A stretch of 43,041 bases of DNA from a virus, in IMG/VR virus record IMGVR_UViG_3300047440_000138, positions 1 to 43,041 of that record. One strand, given 5' to 3'. Both the position numbers and the translations under genes were made by a program. The notes below the pieces were generated by a model that was not told the DNA's origin, did no database searches, and saw only the letters and a list, made by a program, of their open reading frames with translations. Below, piece after piece: positions 12,798-22,900 of this stretch (its first letter is position 1; every line of letters begins with the position of its first letter).

Positions 12798-14179
12798 GGT
12801 CTGATCGGCGCGATGAACTCGCGGCCATCTCCTAAGCGTTTTGAGTAGACCCGCTCACACGGGCACGGCGCCGGCCCCGGCTCGAGGTCGTCGCGGTGGA
12901 TGTAATAGCCGTCTTGGAATTCCAGCGGCACCGAGCGCGCCGCCTTCGCAAACTCGATCGCCAGCGTGAGCTCGGTCCCCGTCCACAGCGTCGAGTCCTT
13001 GCCGTGGATGCTGTGAAACGCGCAGCCGGCGTTAAGCAGCACACACCCGCGGCCGATGTCCTGCCAATGCGCCACACTGCCGTCGTTGTCTGGTGCGCGC
13101 GCGGTTTCGTTGATCACGCACGGCACGTTGTAGGGATCAGCCACATCTGACCAGCAGTTATGCACGACCTTGCGCGGCTGTGAACTGTGGTACGTGGCGT
13201 AGTCCCAAAGCGGAAAGACCGGCTGCGAATCCTGCGTACTCGACCCGTGCGAGGCGAGAATCGGCGGCGGCGGGCGTTGCATCCGATCGAGCGGGACGCC
13301 AGCGTTCGCCGGGTTGTCGGCTTCGTTGATCAATTCCAGCCGGACATTCGTCAGCGGTGCCACGGCTGCGATCAGGCTGTTCCAATGCGCGACCATCTGA
13401 TCGGCGGTGCTGAAGAACGACCCGTACGGCCCGGTGAACCCGACGAATTCGATCCGCAGATTCCGTTTCGCCGTCAGCTGCGACAACTTTGGGATCAGGC
13501 CCGTATACAGGTCAGGATGCTCTGAGGGGACCAACCGCCCGATCAGGGGCACGTTGTAGGCGGTGAACACGCGGAGCGTCGTAAACCCAAGCTGTGACCG
13601 CTGGACGAGCACCGGATCGACGTCCTCGCCATTCGCCAACCGCCCGAGCAGGTTGAAATCAGAGGCTTCGATGTCGGTCACGCGCTCGCCGGTGTCTGAC
13701 TGGAAGAACAGCCCGGCCCGCAACCACCGCGGCAGGATCACGATCGAGAACTCCAGCCGCACGTCGGGCAGGTTTTGGATATTCCCTTCGAGGCTGAACA
13801 ATTGCAGGGCGAACTCGACTTGCGTCACTTGCCGTTCTGGCGCCGTGATGATCAGGTGCGCGCCCCAGCCTTCAGGGGTGGAGGGATCGAGCACGCAGTT
13901 CGCGCGCTTCACGCCATCCGGTAAGGGATCCATCTGGCAGCCGACCCGCCGGCCGTCGTCCGTCAGGAGTTGCGCGCTGGGGTTCGGCGCGTTGCGGATC
14001 GTGATCGCGACGACCCGCGCGCCTGGTGGTGGTTTTGGCGTGATGATCGGCGGCCGTGGCGGGACACAGGCCGCGAGGATCAGCAGCGCAATCATCCCGA
14101 AGATCCCGGCGAACCACACCACAACCCAGCCCAAATAGCTGAGTCGTTCGCGCCAGTCTCGGGTTGTTGCCGTTCGCAT
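12794..14179 (-). CDS. Membrane-anchored, glycoside hydrolase-like lipoprotein
   Basis: The 461-residue protein starts at ATG 14179 with GGAAGG 6 bases upstream; the longer reading to 14224 starts inside a terminator stem. A transmembrane/lipoprotein signal covers about 15-38, with lipobox LAAC (Cys38), then a Pro-rich linker (39-53). Residues about 120-430 look like a TIM-barrel glycosidase of the clan A type: RVFTAYNVPLIGRL (203-216), ELINEAD with Asn285-Glu286 as candidate acid/base, and VINETAR with Glu358 as candidate nucleophile. The spacing of about 72 residues is plausible. It may trim cell-surface glycans, for lysogenic conversion or release. The enzyme class is inferred from motifs only. 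Confidence 0.5.
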   Translation of the reverse strand: MRTATTRDWRERLSYLGWVVVWFAGIFGMIALLILAACVPPRPPIITPKPPPGARVVAITIRNAPNPSAQLLTDDGRRVGCQMDPLPDGVKRANCVLDPSTPEGWGAHLIITAPERQVTQVEFALQLFSLEGNIQNLPDVRLEFSIVILPRWLRAGLFFQSDTGERVTDIEASDFNLLGRLANGEDVDPVLVQRSQLGFTTLRVFTAYNVPLIGRLVPSEHPDLYTGLIPKLSQLTAKRNLRIEFVGFTGPYGSFFSTADQMVAHWNSLIAAVAPLTNVRLELINEADNPANAGVPLDRMQRPPPPILASHGSSTQDSQPVFPLWDYATYHSSQPRKVVHNCWSDVADPYNVPCVINETARAPDNDGSVAHWQDIGRGCVLLNAGCAFHSIHGKDSTLWTGTELTLAIEFAKAARSVPLEFQDGYYIHRDDLEPGPAPCPCERVYSKRLGDGREFIAPIRP

Positions 14180-14195
14180 TAGAATCCTTCCCGAC

Positions 14196-14245
14196 AAAGC
14201 AAAAGCCGCCACACCGACGCGCATCTCGCGCGACTAGTGGGCGGC
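14196..14245 (-). terminator. Rho-independent terminator after the lysozyme gene
   Basis: On the minus strand, GCCGCC-CAC (14245-14237) pairs with GTG-T-GGCGGC (14214-14205) with one bulged T. An inner CGCGC/GCGCG stem lies within, and TTTTGCTTT follows. This ends the structural/lysis transcript; the glycosidase-like gene starts about 17 bases past the T run, so its expression must come from readthrough or a separate promoter that I cannot identify. A longer 7-bp inverted repeat (ATTCCCC/GGGGAAT, about 14270-14322) lies between this and the lysozyme stop. Confidence 0.75.
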
Positions 14246-14333
14246 TCCTGCCCATCGGCTCTTGTCAGATTCCCCGCGCGTCGAGCGTCAACGCGTTGCG
14301 GCCGGCCAGCCTAGGGGAATCGATCGGAGGTCG

Positions 14334-14759
14334 TTAGTTCAGTTCGTCAAATCCTGTTCTGAGCATTCTGGCGAGTCGGTTGTATCGGTTCATGTTCTGC
14401 TTCGCGGCGGTCGAGTTCAGCAGTTCCGTCGCCGCGGTCGCGAGGTCGCCGATCGCGAGCGCGTGAATCATCTTCGCGAACCCGCGGAACCCGTTCGCGC
14501 CGAGGTTGAACCGCACGTCGACGATCACCCGTTGCCGCACGTCGTCGAGTGCAGGGAACCATGCGAACGACGCGAGATCATGTAGGCATTCGTCGATGTC
14601 GTGATCGAGCAGCGCGAATGCTTCCGCACTTGAAATGCCCTTCGCCTGCAGGTTCCGCCCGACCCCGATCGTGAGGATCCCCTGCGTGTCGGCGTAGGGT
14701 TTCAGTTTCAACCCTTCGTGATCGACCAACTGATTGACGAGCTTCTGTCGGTCGGTCAT
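14334..14759 (-). CDS. T4-type lysozyme (GH24 endolysin)
   Basis: The 141-residue enzyme keeps the full catalytic triad of T4 lysozyme with identical spacing: Glu15 (DHEGLKLKPYAD), Asp24 and Thr30 (ILTIGVGRN). In T4 these are Glu11, Asp20 and Thr26. The fold continues through FNLGANGFRGFAKM and NRYNRLARMLRTG. It cleaves peptidoglycan between MurNAc and GlcNAc to lyse the host. There is no signal peptide, so it needs a holin. It is coupled by ATGA to the membrane coiled-coil gene upstream, a probable lysis partner, and is followed by a terminator. Confidence 0.92.
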   Translation of the reverse strand: MTDRQKLVNQLVDHEGLKLKPYADTQGILTIGVGRNLQAKGISSAEAFALLDHDIDECLHDLASFAWFPALDDVRQRVIVDVRFNLGANGFRGFAKMIHALAIGDLATAATELLNSTAAKQNMNRYNRLARMLRTGFDELN

Positions 14760-14986
14760 TGGCGATACACCAAGCGGTCCAGTTTTTCTTCAATCCGCAC
14801 TAGACGCCGCTCCAGGTCATTGCGTTGACTTTCCAGCACCGAGAGGCGTTTATCGAACCCGTTCGCCGTCGTGTTGTACGTCACCAAAATCGACACCACG
14901 ATCCCCAACACCCACGCGACCGCCTGCCACTTGATGCCGCGGCCATCGAATTGCGTCTCGTCAGGATTCGTGATGCTGTTCATCAT
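14756..14986 (-). CDS. Membrane coiled-coil protein, possible holin or spanin, 76 aa
   Basis: The start is taken at ATG 14986, with AAAGGG just upstream (another ATG is 3 bases further on). One transmembrane helix (WQAVAWVLGIVVSILV, about 20-36) is followed by a coiled coil (RLSVLESQRNDLERRLVRIE). This N-in, C-out layout resembles phage i-spanins or hemolysin-XhlA-like lysis proteins. Coupled to the lysozyme gene. Confidence 0.65.
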   Translation of the reverse strand: MMNSITNPDETQFDGRGIKWQAVAWVLGIVVSILVTYNTTANGFDKRLSVLESQRNDLERRLVRIEEKLDRLVYRQ

Positions 14987-15044
14987 TCCCTTTAGCACCA
15001 GATCGTTGCGACGGAGTTCGGCCTGGTCACTAGCGCCACCGCTA

Positions 15045-16415
15045 CTAGCAGAAAATGACACCGCGCATGCCGTTCTGAATGATTCCAGCTATGTCACCAC
15101 CGATAGTGCAGGTGCCGTTTGCGCCCTTTTCAATCCACGCGGCAAAGTGATAACCGATACCCGGATAGCCACGATACGTTCCTGTCGCGGTTACGTGAAT
15201 CGATGTTGCTGTAGCGTTAAGTGCACTCTGCGTGAATCCAGAGAACGCTGACGTGCTGTCGAGGCCCACGCCCACTTTAAAACCAGAAGTTGAGTTACTT
15301 CGTAAATCAGCGGAACTACGAACATCAAGGTCAACCAATGTCGCGGCATCACCTGAGACCCACGCCACCTGGTTTCCGGCGTTAGCATTGGCTTGTTGCC
15401 AACTGTTCGTTGTCCACGACCACGAATCGGTGGTATCAATAACATCAAGGGGTCGTGGAACTTGATTGTAGGCATTCCACACAAACCGTTTCCCGCCGAC
15501 TTGCGAGGTTCGAGCCATGCCGCCACTATCGGCAACCGTGTTCGCGCCGTCCGCGCGAATCACGCCCACGTAGCGATAGGCGGGCGTTCCACTCAGCACC
15601 AAAATGCCGTTCTGATCCACGAGCGTTTCGGATTCCGTCGTGTCGTTCGTCCAGTCGGCCCCGAGGACGATCTGCGGGGTGCCAGCGTTGTAGTCGATGT
15701 AGACGTTTTTGTTCTTGCCCGAGGTGATCGTCAGCGCTTTGGTGATCTGGGTGACCGACTTCAGCACGACCGTCGTGCCATCGTAGAGCGCGATCTGTCC
15801 GTTCGTTTTGGCTTTCCCGCCAGGTGTGCAGGGCGTCCAGTAGATCGTGCCCTGCGCCGTCCGATCCGATGTCGATACCGGGACGCCGGTTTCCGTTGTC
15901 AGCCGTCCCTCACAGATCGCTGGCGCCGCGACACTCGTGATCGACGTGGCCCCTGAGAACACCACGGATTGCCCGCTGGCCGGCGAACCCGTCGTCGTGA
16001 CGGTCCCCGCCCCGCCGCTGGCCGGTGCATTCGGACCACCGAATAGAATCGCTTCCGGTGTCGCGGAGGCTGTGAGCGCGTACCCGAAATCGCCTTCGAC
16101 CTGCGGCGAACTATGCGGCGTGGCTTGCCCGGCGACCGTGTGCGTCTTCAGGAATTGCCCGCGTGTCGCCGCCGTGTTCAGGTTGATTTTCGGGCAGTAC
16201 CCGCATGTCACGACGAGGCCGGTCGCATTGTTTGCGATCCCGTTCGGTTCAAGAATGACCCCGATCCCGCGCGTGGAGAGCGCGCCGGTTGCCGTGGTCG
16301 TGAATCCGTAATCGTTCGTGTTGTCGAGAATCACGACGTCGCCGTAATTCAGGTTGCCGCCTGATTTGTTCGTCAGGAGCGCGACGACGGATCGGTTCAG
16401 GGCTGTGCTAGACAT
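15045..16415 (-). CDS. Fibre- or appendage-like virion protein, 456 aa
   Basis: This is a long, Gly/Thr/Ser-rich, beta-type protein with few charged residues, as in phage fibres and head or tail appendages. The N-terminal half (about 1-130: VVALLTNKSGGNLNYGDVV and on) is a domain often seen in head-fibre proteins. A low-complexity turn (GTVTTTGSPASGQ, about 135-147) links to the C-terminal half, which probably meets the host surface. It follows the ejection genes and precedes lysis genes, the usual place for receptor-binding proteins. No tailspike active site is seen. Confidence 0.6.
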   Translation of the reverse strand: MSSTALNRSVVALLTNKSGGNLNYGDVVILDNTNDYGFTTTATGALSTRGIGVILEPNGIANNATGLVVTCGYCPKINLNTAATRGQFLKTHTVAGQATPHSSPQVEGDFGYALTASATPEAILFGGPNAPASGGAGTVTTTGSPASGQSVVFSGATSITSVAAPAICEGRLTTETGVPVSTSDRTAQGTIYWTPCTPGGKAKTNGQIALYDGTTVVLKSVTQITKALTITSGKNKNVYIDYNAGTPQIVLGADWTNDTTESETLVDQNGILVLSGTPAYRYVGVIRADGANTVADSGGMARTSQVGGKRFVWNAYNQVPRPLDVIDTTDSWSWTTNSWQQANANAGNQVAWVSGDAATLVDLDVRSSADLRSNSTSGFKVGVGLDSTSAFSGFTQSALNATATSIHVTATGTYRGYPGIGYHFAAWIEKGANGTCTIGGDIAGIIQNGMRGVIFC

Positions 16416-16926
16416 TGGCGATCACGTACTCCATCGTGAGAATGTGTCCGGCCGTGGGCGCCGCGCCAAAGGTGACTTGCGCGCGATTCGCCGAGAGCGT
16501 GTAGCCGGTCGGGTCTTGAATCGATCCGTTGTCCGCAATCCATTCCAGGTATTCCGCGATGTCGAGCAGATTGAAGATCGTCGTCGCTCCGTCCCCGAGC
16601 AGCCGCATCAACCCGTGCAAATGCCCGCCGACACTGCTGCCGCCTGATCCGCTCGCGCTGATGGTGCGTACGCCCGCCACGGAGTCGTCGAACGTGATAT
16701 TCGTGCCCGCCACTTCGCGCCGGGAGTTCGCGAGTCGTGCCGTCTCGTTCGCGGTCGTGAGGTACGTCGCGTCGTTCGGCGCTGCGCCAATTGCCGCCGC
16801 TGTCGAGGTGTACGGAATGACCAGTTGATTGCCGGCCGGATCGGTCCCGACGACGCCGCCCGAAGGTGAACCCAGCACCCCGACGCCAGCGAAGGGCCGC
16901 TTGCGTCCTCGTAGTGGTGATCTCAT
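16408..16926 (-). CDS. Fibre-associated virion protein, 172 aa
   Basis: A basic N-terminus and Gly-rich stretches lead into a Thr/Ala-rich region (YLTTANETARLANSRR), then GSGGSSVGGHLHGLMRLLGD and a beta C-terminus (TLSANRAQVTFGAAPTAGHI) found at the ends of phage appendage proteins. Its stop overlaps the 456-aa fibre gene and its start overlaps the giant ejection gene. Probably an adaptor or trimerising fibre part. Confidence 0.5.
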   Translation of the reverse strand: MRSPLRGRKRPFAGVGVLGSPSGGVVGTDPAGNQLVIPYTSTAAAIGAAPNDATYLTTANETARLANSRREVAGTNITFDDSVAGVRTISASGSGGSSVGGHLHGLMRLLGDGATTIFNLLDIAEYLEWIADNGSIQDPTGYTLSANRAQVTFGAAPTAGHILTMEYVIANV

Positions 16927-19900
16927 CGGTGCGCCTGCTGTTTCGGCGGCGGCCCGAACAAGAGTTCCGAGAGGTCGCCCTTCCCTTCCATGACGCGCAT
17001 CAGTCCTTCAAACGTTTTTTCGATCTGATACACCGGCACCCCGTAGAAGCCGCCCGCCAATTCGGCGGCACTCTTGGACGCCTTCACCACTTTGTCGGTG
17101 TCTTGGCTCCTGATCGCGTTGGCGGTCTGGTTCAGCAACCGAATCGACGTGCCGAACGGCGCAAACGACGCCGGCCCCTGATAGTCCGGTGACGATAGGG
17201 CATTCGCGACTTCCCGCAGGCCGACGAACATGCCCATCGTGTGAGCAAATGCATCGCTGAACAGCGTCCACGACCACGAATCGCGCTTGTGGACCTGATG
17301 GAAAATCGCCGACAGCAGTACGAGCGGTGCGACGTTCAGCAACGTTGCGTCCATCACCTTGCGGCCGACGGTCTGATCCTTGTGAAAAATCTCGTAGTTC
17401 TGCCGGTGTAACGACAGCCCGTACGTCATAAACGTCGAGAACATTTTTCCGACGTAGTTGCGCTGTACCGATGCCTGATCGAGCAACCGGCCACCACCGA
17501 AGGCATCAGTAATGGCGGCGTCCGCGCGATCAGTGGCGCGGGCGCGGTCCTCTGGATGTTCGCCGAGCGCCTTGTGATAGGCGGCGAGCCACGTCGGGAT
17601 TTCCGCCATCTGAATAATCTTGTGAATCCCGTAGAGGTACGAATCGCTCACGCGATGGGAGAGTTCGGGATCGACGCCGATGCCCGACAGCGCGTCACGA
17701 AATGCGGCGGCCCACGGCCCACGGTTCAAGCCGATGTCGTTCTTGATGCTGCCCAACCCCTCCATGCGAGTCGACCAGCGATTTTTCATCAACGACGAGT
17801 TCGCTTCGACAAAGGCGGCCGAGTTCTCTGAATCTTTCGCGCTCCCGAGCCACTGCGGAATCGCTTTCGCGACGTCTGACCAACCCACGCGGACCATGCC
17901 GCTCGTAATGTTCGTGACGTGGCGTACCATCGTCGCAAAGTTCCACGCGAGCCGGGCCATCATGTAGCCCTGACGCACCGAGTTGATCGACCGATACCAC
18001 CCAGGTGGAGGCGTAGGCCCGATCGCCATGTCGCGGAACGCCGCCCGAATCTCGTTGTAAAACTGATCGCCCTTGTGCTCGTAAATCGCTTGCTGAATGT
18101 CCTTGCGGCCGAGAATCCGGCCGGTGTCGATCAACATCTCCCGGTGCGTCAGATCGTGGATGACCTGCTGTAAATGTTCGCCGACCACTTCAAGATCGGC
18201 CCGCAGCGGGATGCGAGTGTGTTCCGTGCGCGCTTCGGTGTGTCCGTTCGCAGTCTGGGCGCGCATGTGCGACGACTGCTCGATGATCTTGGCGAATGAG
18301 GCTTCATCGAATCCGCTCGCGCGCGCGCTGGATCGCCCTTCATAGGCGATCGGGTAATACCAGCCCGGCATATCACCGTGCGCGGTGCTGAACGGCGTCG
18401 GTTCAACCCACTTCGGCTCGACGCCGGTCACGCGCTTGTACAGCGTCCCGATCTGGCCCTTATAGGAGTTGATCAGGTCAGCCGTGTCTCGCACGTATTT
18501 CCAGTCTTCAGCCGTCAACGTGTCGAGAATCGCGCGGATCTTCGGTTCGGTGAGCGGGCCGGAGTTCCCGACCCCCGCAGACATCAACCGTTCGCGGTTA
18601 CCTTCGTTGCCATAGTTCAGCGCGACAACCAGCCGTGCGGCTGTGGACAAGCTGCCGACGCCGGGGATCGGCGTTTTCGCGTACCGCTCGCTTTCCCGGC
18701 CCTTGAACCGTTCGTCGTTGATTGCCGCCCACCGCTGGGCGGCGTCGTGGCCCATCACAACTTCGGCGTTCTGCGCTTCGTGCGCTGGCCGCCACACATG
18801 ATCGAAGAAAAACCCATCCTTGTAGCCGTCCAACTGACGCAGGAGGAACGGCATCGGCAGGTGGCCGAGTTCAGCCGCAACGAGCTTGCGCTTTAGGTTC
18901 GTCCCAGGCAGCCGTGGTTCCAGCGGCAGCACCTTCGCGCCAGATGAGTTCTCCGCGATCGACTGTGCCCCTTCGGCGCCGAGTTGATCGAGTTCGCGCT
19001 TGTCTGCCGCGCGGAGCAACTTGTTTTTGAACCGCGCCCAATGCTCGATCGACTTCGCGGCGTCATAGACACCGCGGAGTTCATCGACGGAGATGTCCCG
19101 GTAGTTCGCGCGGCGGGCGTCGTTCAGCAGGTCCGGCGGGATCGCGAGTTCGTGCCCTTGCCCCAATTCCTGCTCGACGAACTTCGCCAGCGATGCGCGC
19201 TTCCCGAGCTCCAGATTCGTGACGCGGGCGAAATCGTAACGATCACGCAGGCCGTCGATCTGCTCGAGATACCCGCCGCCCGCCTTGCCGATCCGTTCGC
19301 GGGTGACGGCTTTGTCGAAATGAGGGCCGAGATACTCACGGGCTTTGTCGCTGAATTCTCTGGCCGCGAGGGCTTCCCGGTAGTGGGCAAGGTTGATCAA
19401 TTCCTGTTGTTTGGCCTGAATGGCACCTTGTCGATCGCCGGCGGCGAGCAGATCGAACGCCTTCTGACTGGCGCGCTGCGCGGCCATCAGGAACAGGCCC
19501 GGCTTGACATCACGGACCTTCGTACTACCGATGCGCTGTTCGGCCATCGACCGCAGCAGACGGGCCGGAGGGATGATCCCGCCTTTCCCTTGCGCGCCCG
19601 CGAGCGCCGCCAGTTCCGCCTCAACCACCTTATCGCGATGAGTGGCGACGGCTTCCTTCGCCGCATCGGCGAACCGGCCATCGAGCACGACATCACCGTG
19701 CGTCTCGACCATTCGGCGTTGTGCTTCGGTTTCAACGGCTTGATTGAACGGGACGGCCGACTTCAACGCCTGCACGAGTTCATCGCCCGACGCGAACCCG
19801 AACATGTTCGCGGCGGTTTCCACGTCGATCCCGCCGTCCACTCGGTAGGCATCGTGCTTGCGGAGGGCTTTCAACGTGTCGGCGTCGTAATGGGCGAGGC

Positions 19901-22900
19901 TGTCCTTCGAGAGCTTGATCGGCTCGGTGTCGTTGACGCCGTTACGGATCGCGTCGAGAGCACGGTAGACCGGCTGCGCTTTGAGTTCGTCGCCGACCTG
20001 CGCGGCGACCTTGTCCTTCTCGGTGTTCCACCAGGTTTGCCGCTCACGTTGCACCGCGACGAGAGCTTGCTTTTCCAGATCGGCCCGCGCGCGTTCACTG
20101 GCGTCGGCGACGGTCGTGCGGTACTTGGCGAATTGCTCGTCGCTCATCCCGGCGGCTTTCGCATCGGTAAACAACGGCCGGACGTCGCCTTCGGTTTCAG
20201 CCTGCTTGATCGCGTCGTCGCTCGCCAGCAACCGATCGAAGACCTGTCGGACTTCTGGCGAGACGTTGACAGCCAATCCCTTGATCGAGCGATACACCCC
20301 GACGAGCCACGCACGGAACCGGGCGAACACCGGCCGCAGTTCCGCGCTCGGGGCTTTTCCGTCCATCAGGTAGGATTCAAAGCCACGGGCAAATTGTTCG
20401 TGCTGCTGCGTGCTGAACCCGACGCCGCGATGGTCCTCGTCGGCGAACCACTCTTGCACCGTCGCCATGTCGGCGAGGATCTGCTGTTGTTCGTCCGTCC
20501 GCTCGGCGGGCGCGATCTTGGCGATTTCATTCGAGAGATCATCGAGCACACCGAGGAAAAGGTGTCCTGATTCGTGGATTACCGAACTCAGATCCGCGCC
20601 TTGAAACAGGTCGATCCTGGTCTGCTCATTGCCGAATGTGATCTTGGCGCGCTCGCCTTGAAACAGCGTCGACTGCTGGCCCTTCTTCGACGGCTTCGCA
20701 ACCTCTGACGTCAGCGAAAACGGCGCGGCAAACTCCGGTGTTTTGTTTTCCGTGTCACGCACGGCGCCGACATCTGCGGGCAGTCGCGGCTGTTGCTCGC
20801 CCGTGCTGAGCGTATCGAACAGCCCGCCCGCGTCAGGCTTTGCGCCTTGATTGAACGAGTTTGGATCGAATGAGGTGTCGCCGCCCGTGTCGACCGCATC
20901 GCTTTCCAGTGACTTGTCGATCGCATCCGAGAGCGCATCAGTGAATTCGACCGGCGCGACCGTGCCCCACGACGGCGGAAGTTCCGGCGGCGACATGGAA
21001 TCGTAGTGTCCGGCCGCCCGGTTCTCGGCCACACGCAGGACACCTTCGGCGAGGTTGTTATGCACGTCGCCGGTCGCGAGCAGTTTACTGATCGCCTCAG
21101 CGACCTTGCCGCGCGTCGCGCTGTTCTCGCGCGCCAGTTCTCCCTTGCGCGCACCGCTCGACACCTTGTTCAGCGGAGCAAAACCGAGGACGTCGTGATA
21201 GACCGCCGCGCCTGCACTGCCGGCCACCACCTGCATGTCGCCGCCGGCAGCGTTGCCATGCTTGCCGGTTTCATCGCCGAGCCAGTTCCACGTCCGGCCG
21301 ACGAACGGGAACGTCTCCATTTCGTCGCGGATTCGTTCAATCTCGCGACGGACTTCCGGGGTAATGCGGGCTTGGTTTTCTTCTAGTGGACGACGAACGA
21401 AGGCTTCGTCGATGCCGGCGGGGGAGTGTATCCGGCGTGGTTCAGCGCTAGGGCCATTGCCTGCCCCTTCTCCACTCCCGCCTTGATCAGCGCGAGGCTG
21501 TTCTGCAGGACTGCTTGAAACGACTGGCCGGACTGGAGTTTCACTGGCGGCATTGCGTCCCTTATCCTGTGCTGGCGTGGTGCCTGTGTCAAGTCCTTCA
21601 CGCTGGATCTGCAACCCGTACCGCTTGAACAATTCGGCCGGATCCACACCGGCCCGTTGCCCGAGTGTCCCGAAGGCCGATTCGTACAACGTCGCGTAAC
21701 TCTCAGCCGTGGACTTCTCGAACCCGGCCGCGGTCAGCTGATCGATCATGTGCTGGCGGATCGGTTCGGTAGGCGGTTGGTTCGAACCTTCAACCTGTTG
21801 CTGGCGTTCGGCGTGGAACGCGGTTTCGAATGTCTGCGCTTCTCGCGCATTCATCTGCTCGGGTGCCAGTCGGAGTTCATTCGCAAAGAACGCGTTATGT
21901 TCGGTCGGCCCGATCTTCACGGCATACGCCGCCGTGGGAATGGCGAGGTCTTCACCCGTGCGGACCGCGCGATCGTACGCCTCCGGGTTGCCGACGACAT
22001 CAGCCGCCACCACCCGAGGATCGAGCCCCTTCCCTTGCCAGTACGCCGTCCACGACTCAATCGGGGCGTACAGGGTGTCCGCGCCGGACTCTTTGACCTG
22101 TCCGTGAATGAGTTCCGCCGCCTTCTCCGGGGACCGCTGGACCGTCTTGGATTCGGCTGCTGTCTCGCCCAACTTCTCGACGAAATGCGCCGTGCCGTGG
22201 CCCACGACGGTCATCGTGCCGGCCGCCGCGAGGGCACTGACAACCGCGCCCCCGATCTCGCTCGGCTGCTCCTTGAGCCAGTCGGCCAAGGTCTTGTCTT
22301 TGTTCGCTGGCAGGAAGGCCCACGCGTTCAGGTTTTGGAGCTCGGTCTGAATTGGCATCAGAGTCACGGCCGGTAGGATCTGATGCGCTAGTGTGGTAAT
22401 CAGCCCGCTTTTCGCGGCGAGATCCCCCAGCATCCGTTCCGCCGGAACGAAGCTCACGGCCGCCTGAATCGCGCCGTCGATCGCGCCCGTCGCCTCCGAC
22501 TTGCCCACCGATAACCCCTGCTTGCGCGCCGTCCCGTAGGAACTGCCGAACCCCTGCGCGGCAAACATCGCGGCGAGACTCACACCGCCCGATACGGCCC
22601 CAGCGATGAGCGCAGGGACCATCTGGCCAGCGCCTTCGATGCCGCTGTAGATGTTGCGCTCGATGAAGCCTGCGCCCGTCTGTGGCCCTCTGACGCGGTT
22701 GGCGAGGTCTTCCAGGTATTTCGCCTTCCGGGCCGATTCTTCTGCGAGGGCCGGATGCCCGGTCGCTTCGCCGACCGCTTCAGGAATGCCGTACAGGCCG
22801 CGCGCCACATCCAACGGGAACGCACCGACCGCGCCCGCGAGGTTCCGGCCGTAGCCCAGCACCTTTTCAAACGTCGACAACGCCGGCAGATCGTCTTTCG

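Noticed and set aside
18984-20570. Plus-strand 528-codon ORF opposite the giant gene
   Set aside because: It lies fully antisense to the continuous 2099-codon gene, is rich in Arg/Asp/Val with no motif, and is a GC-rich shadow.
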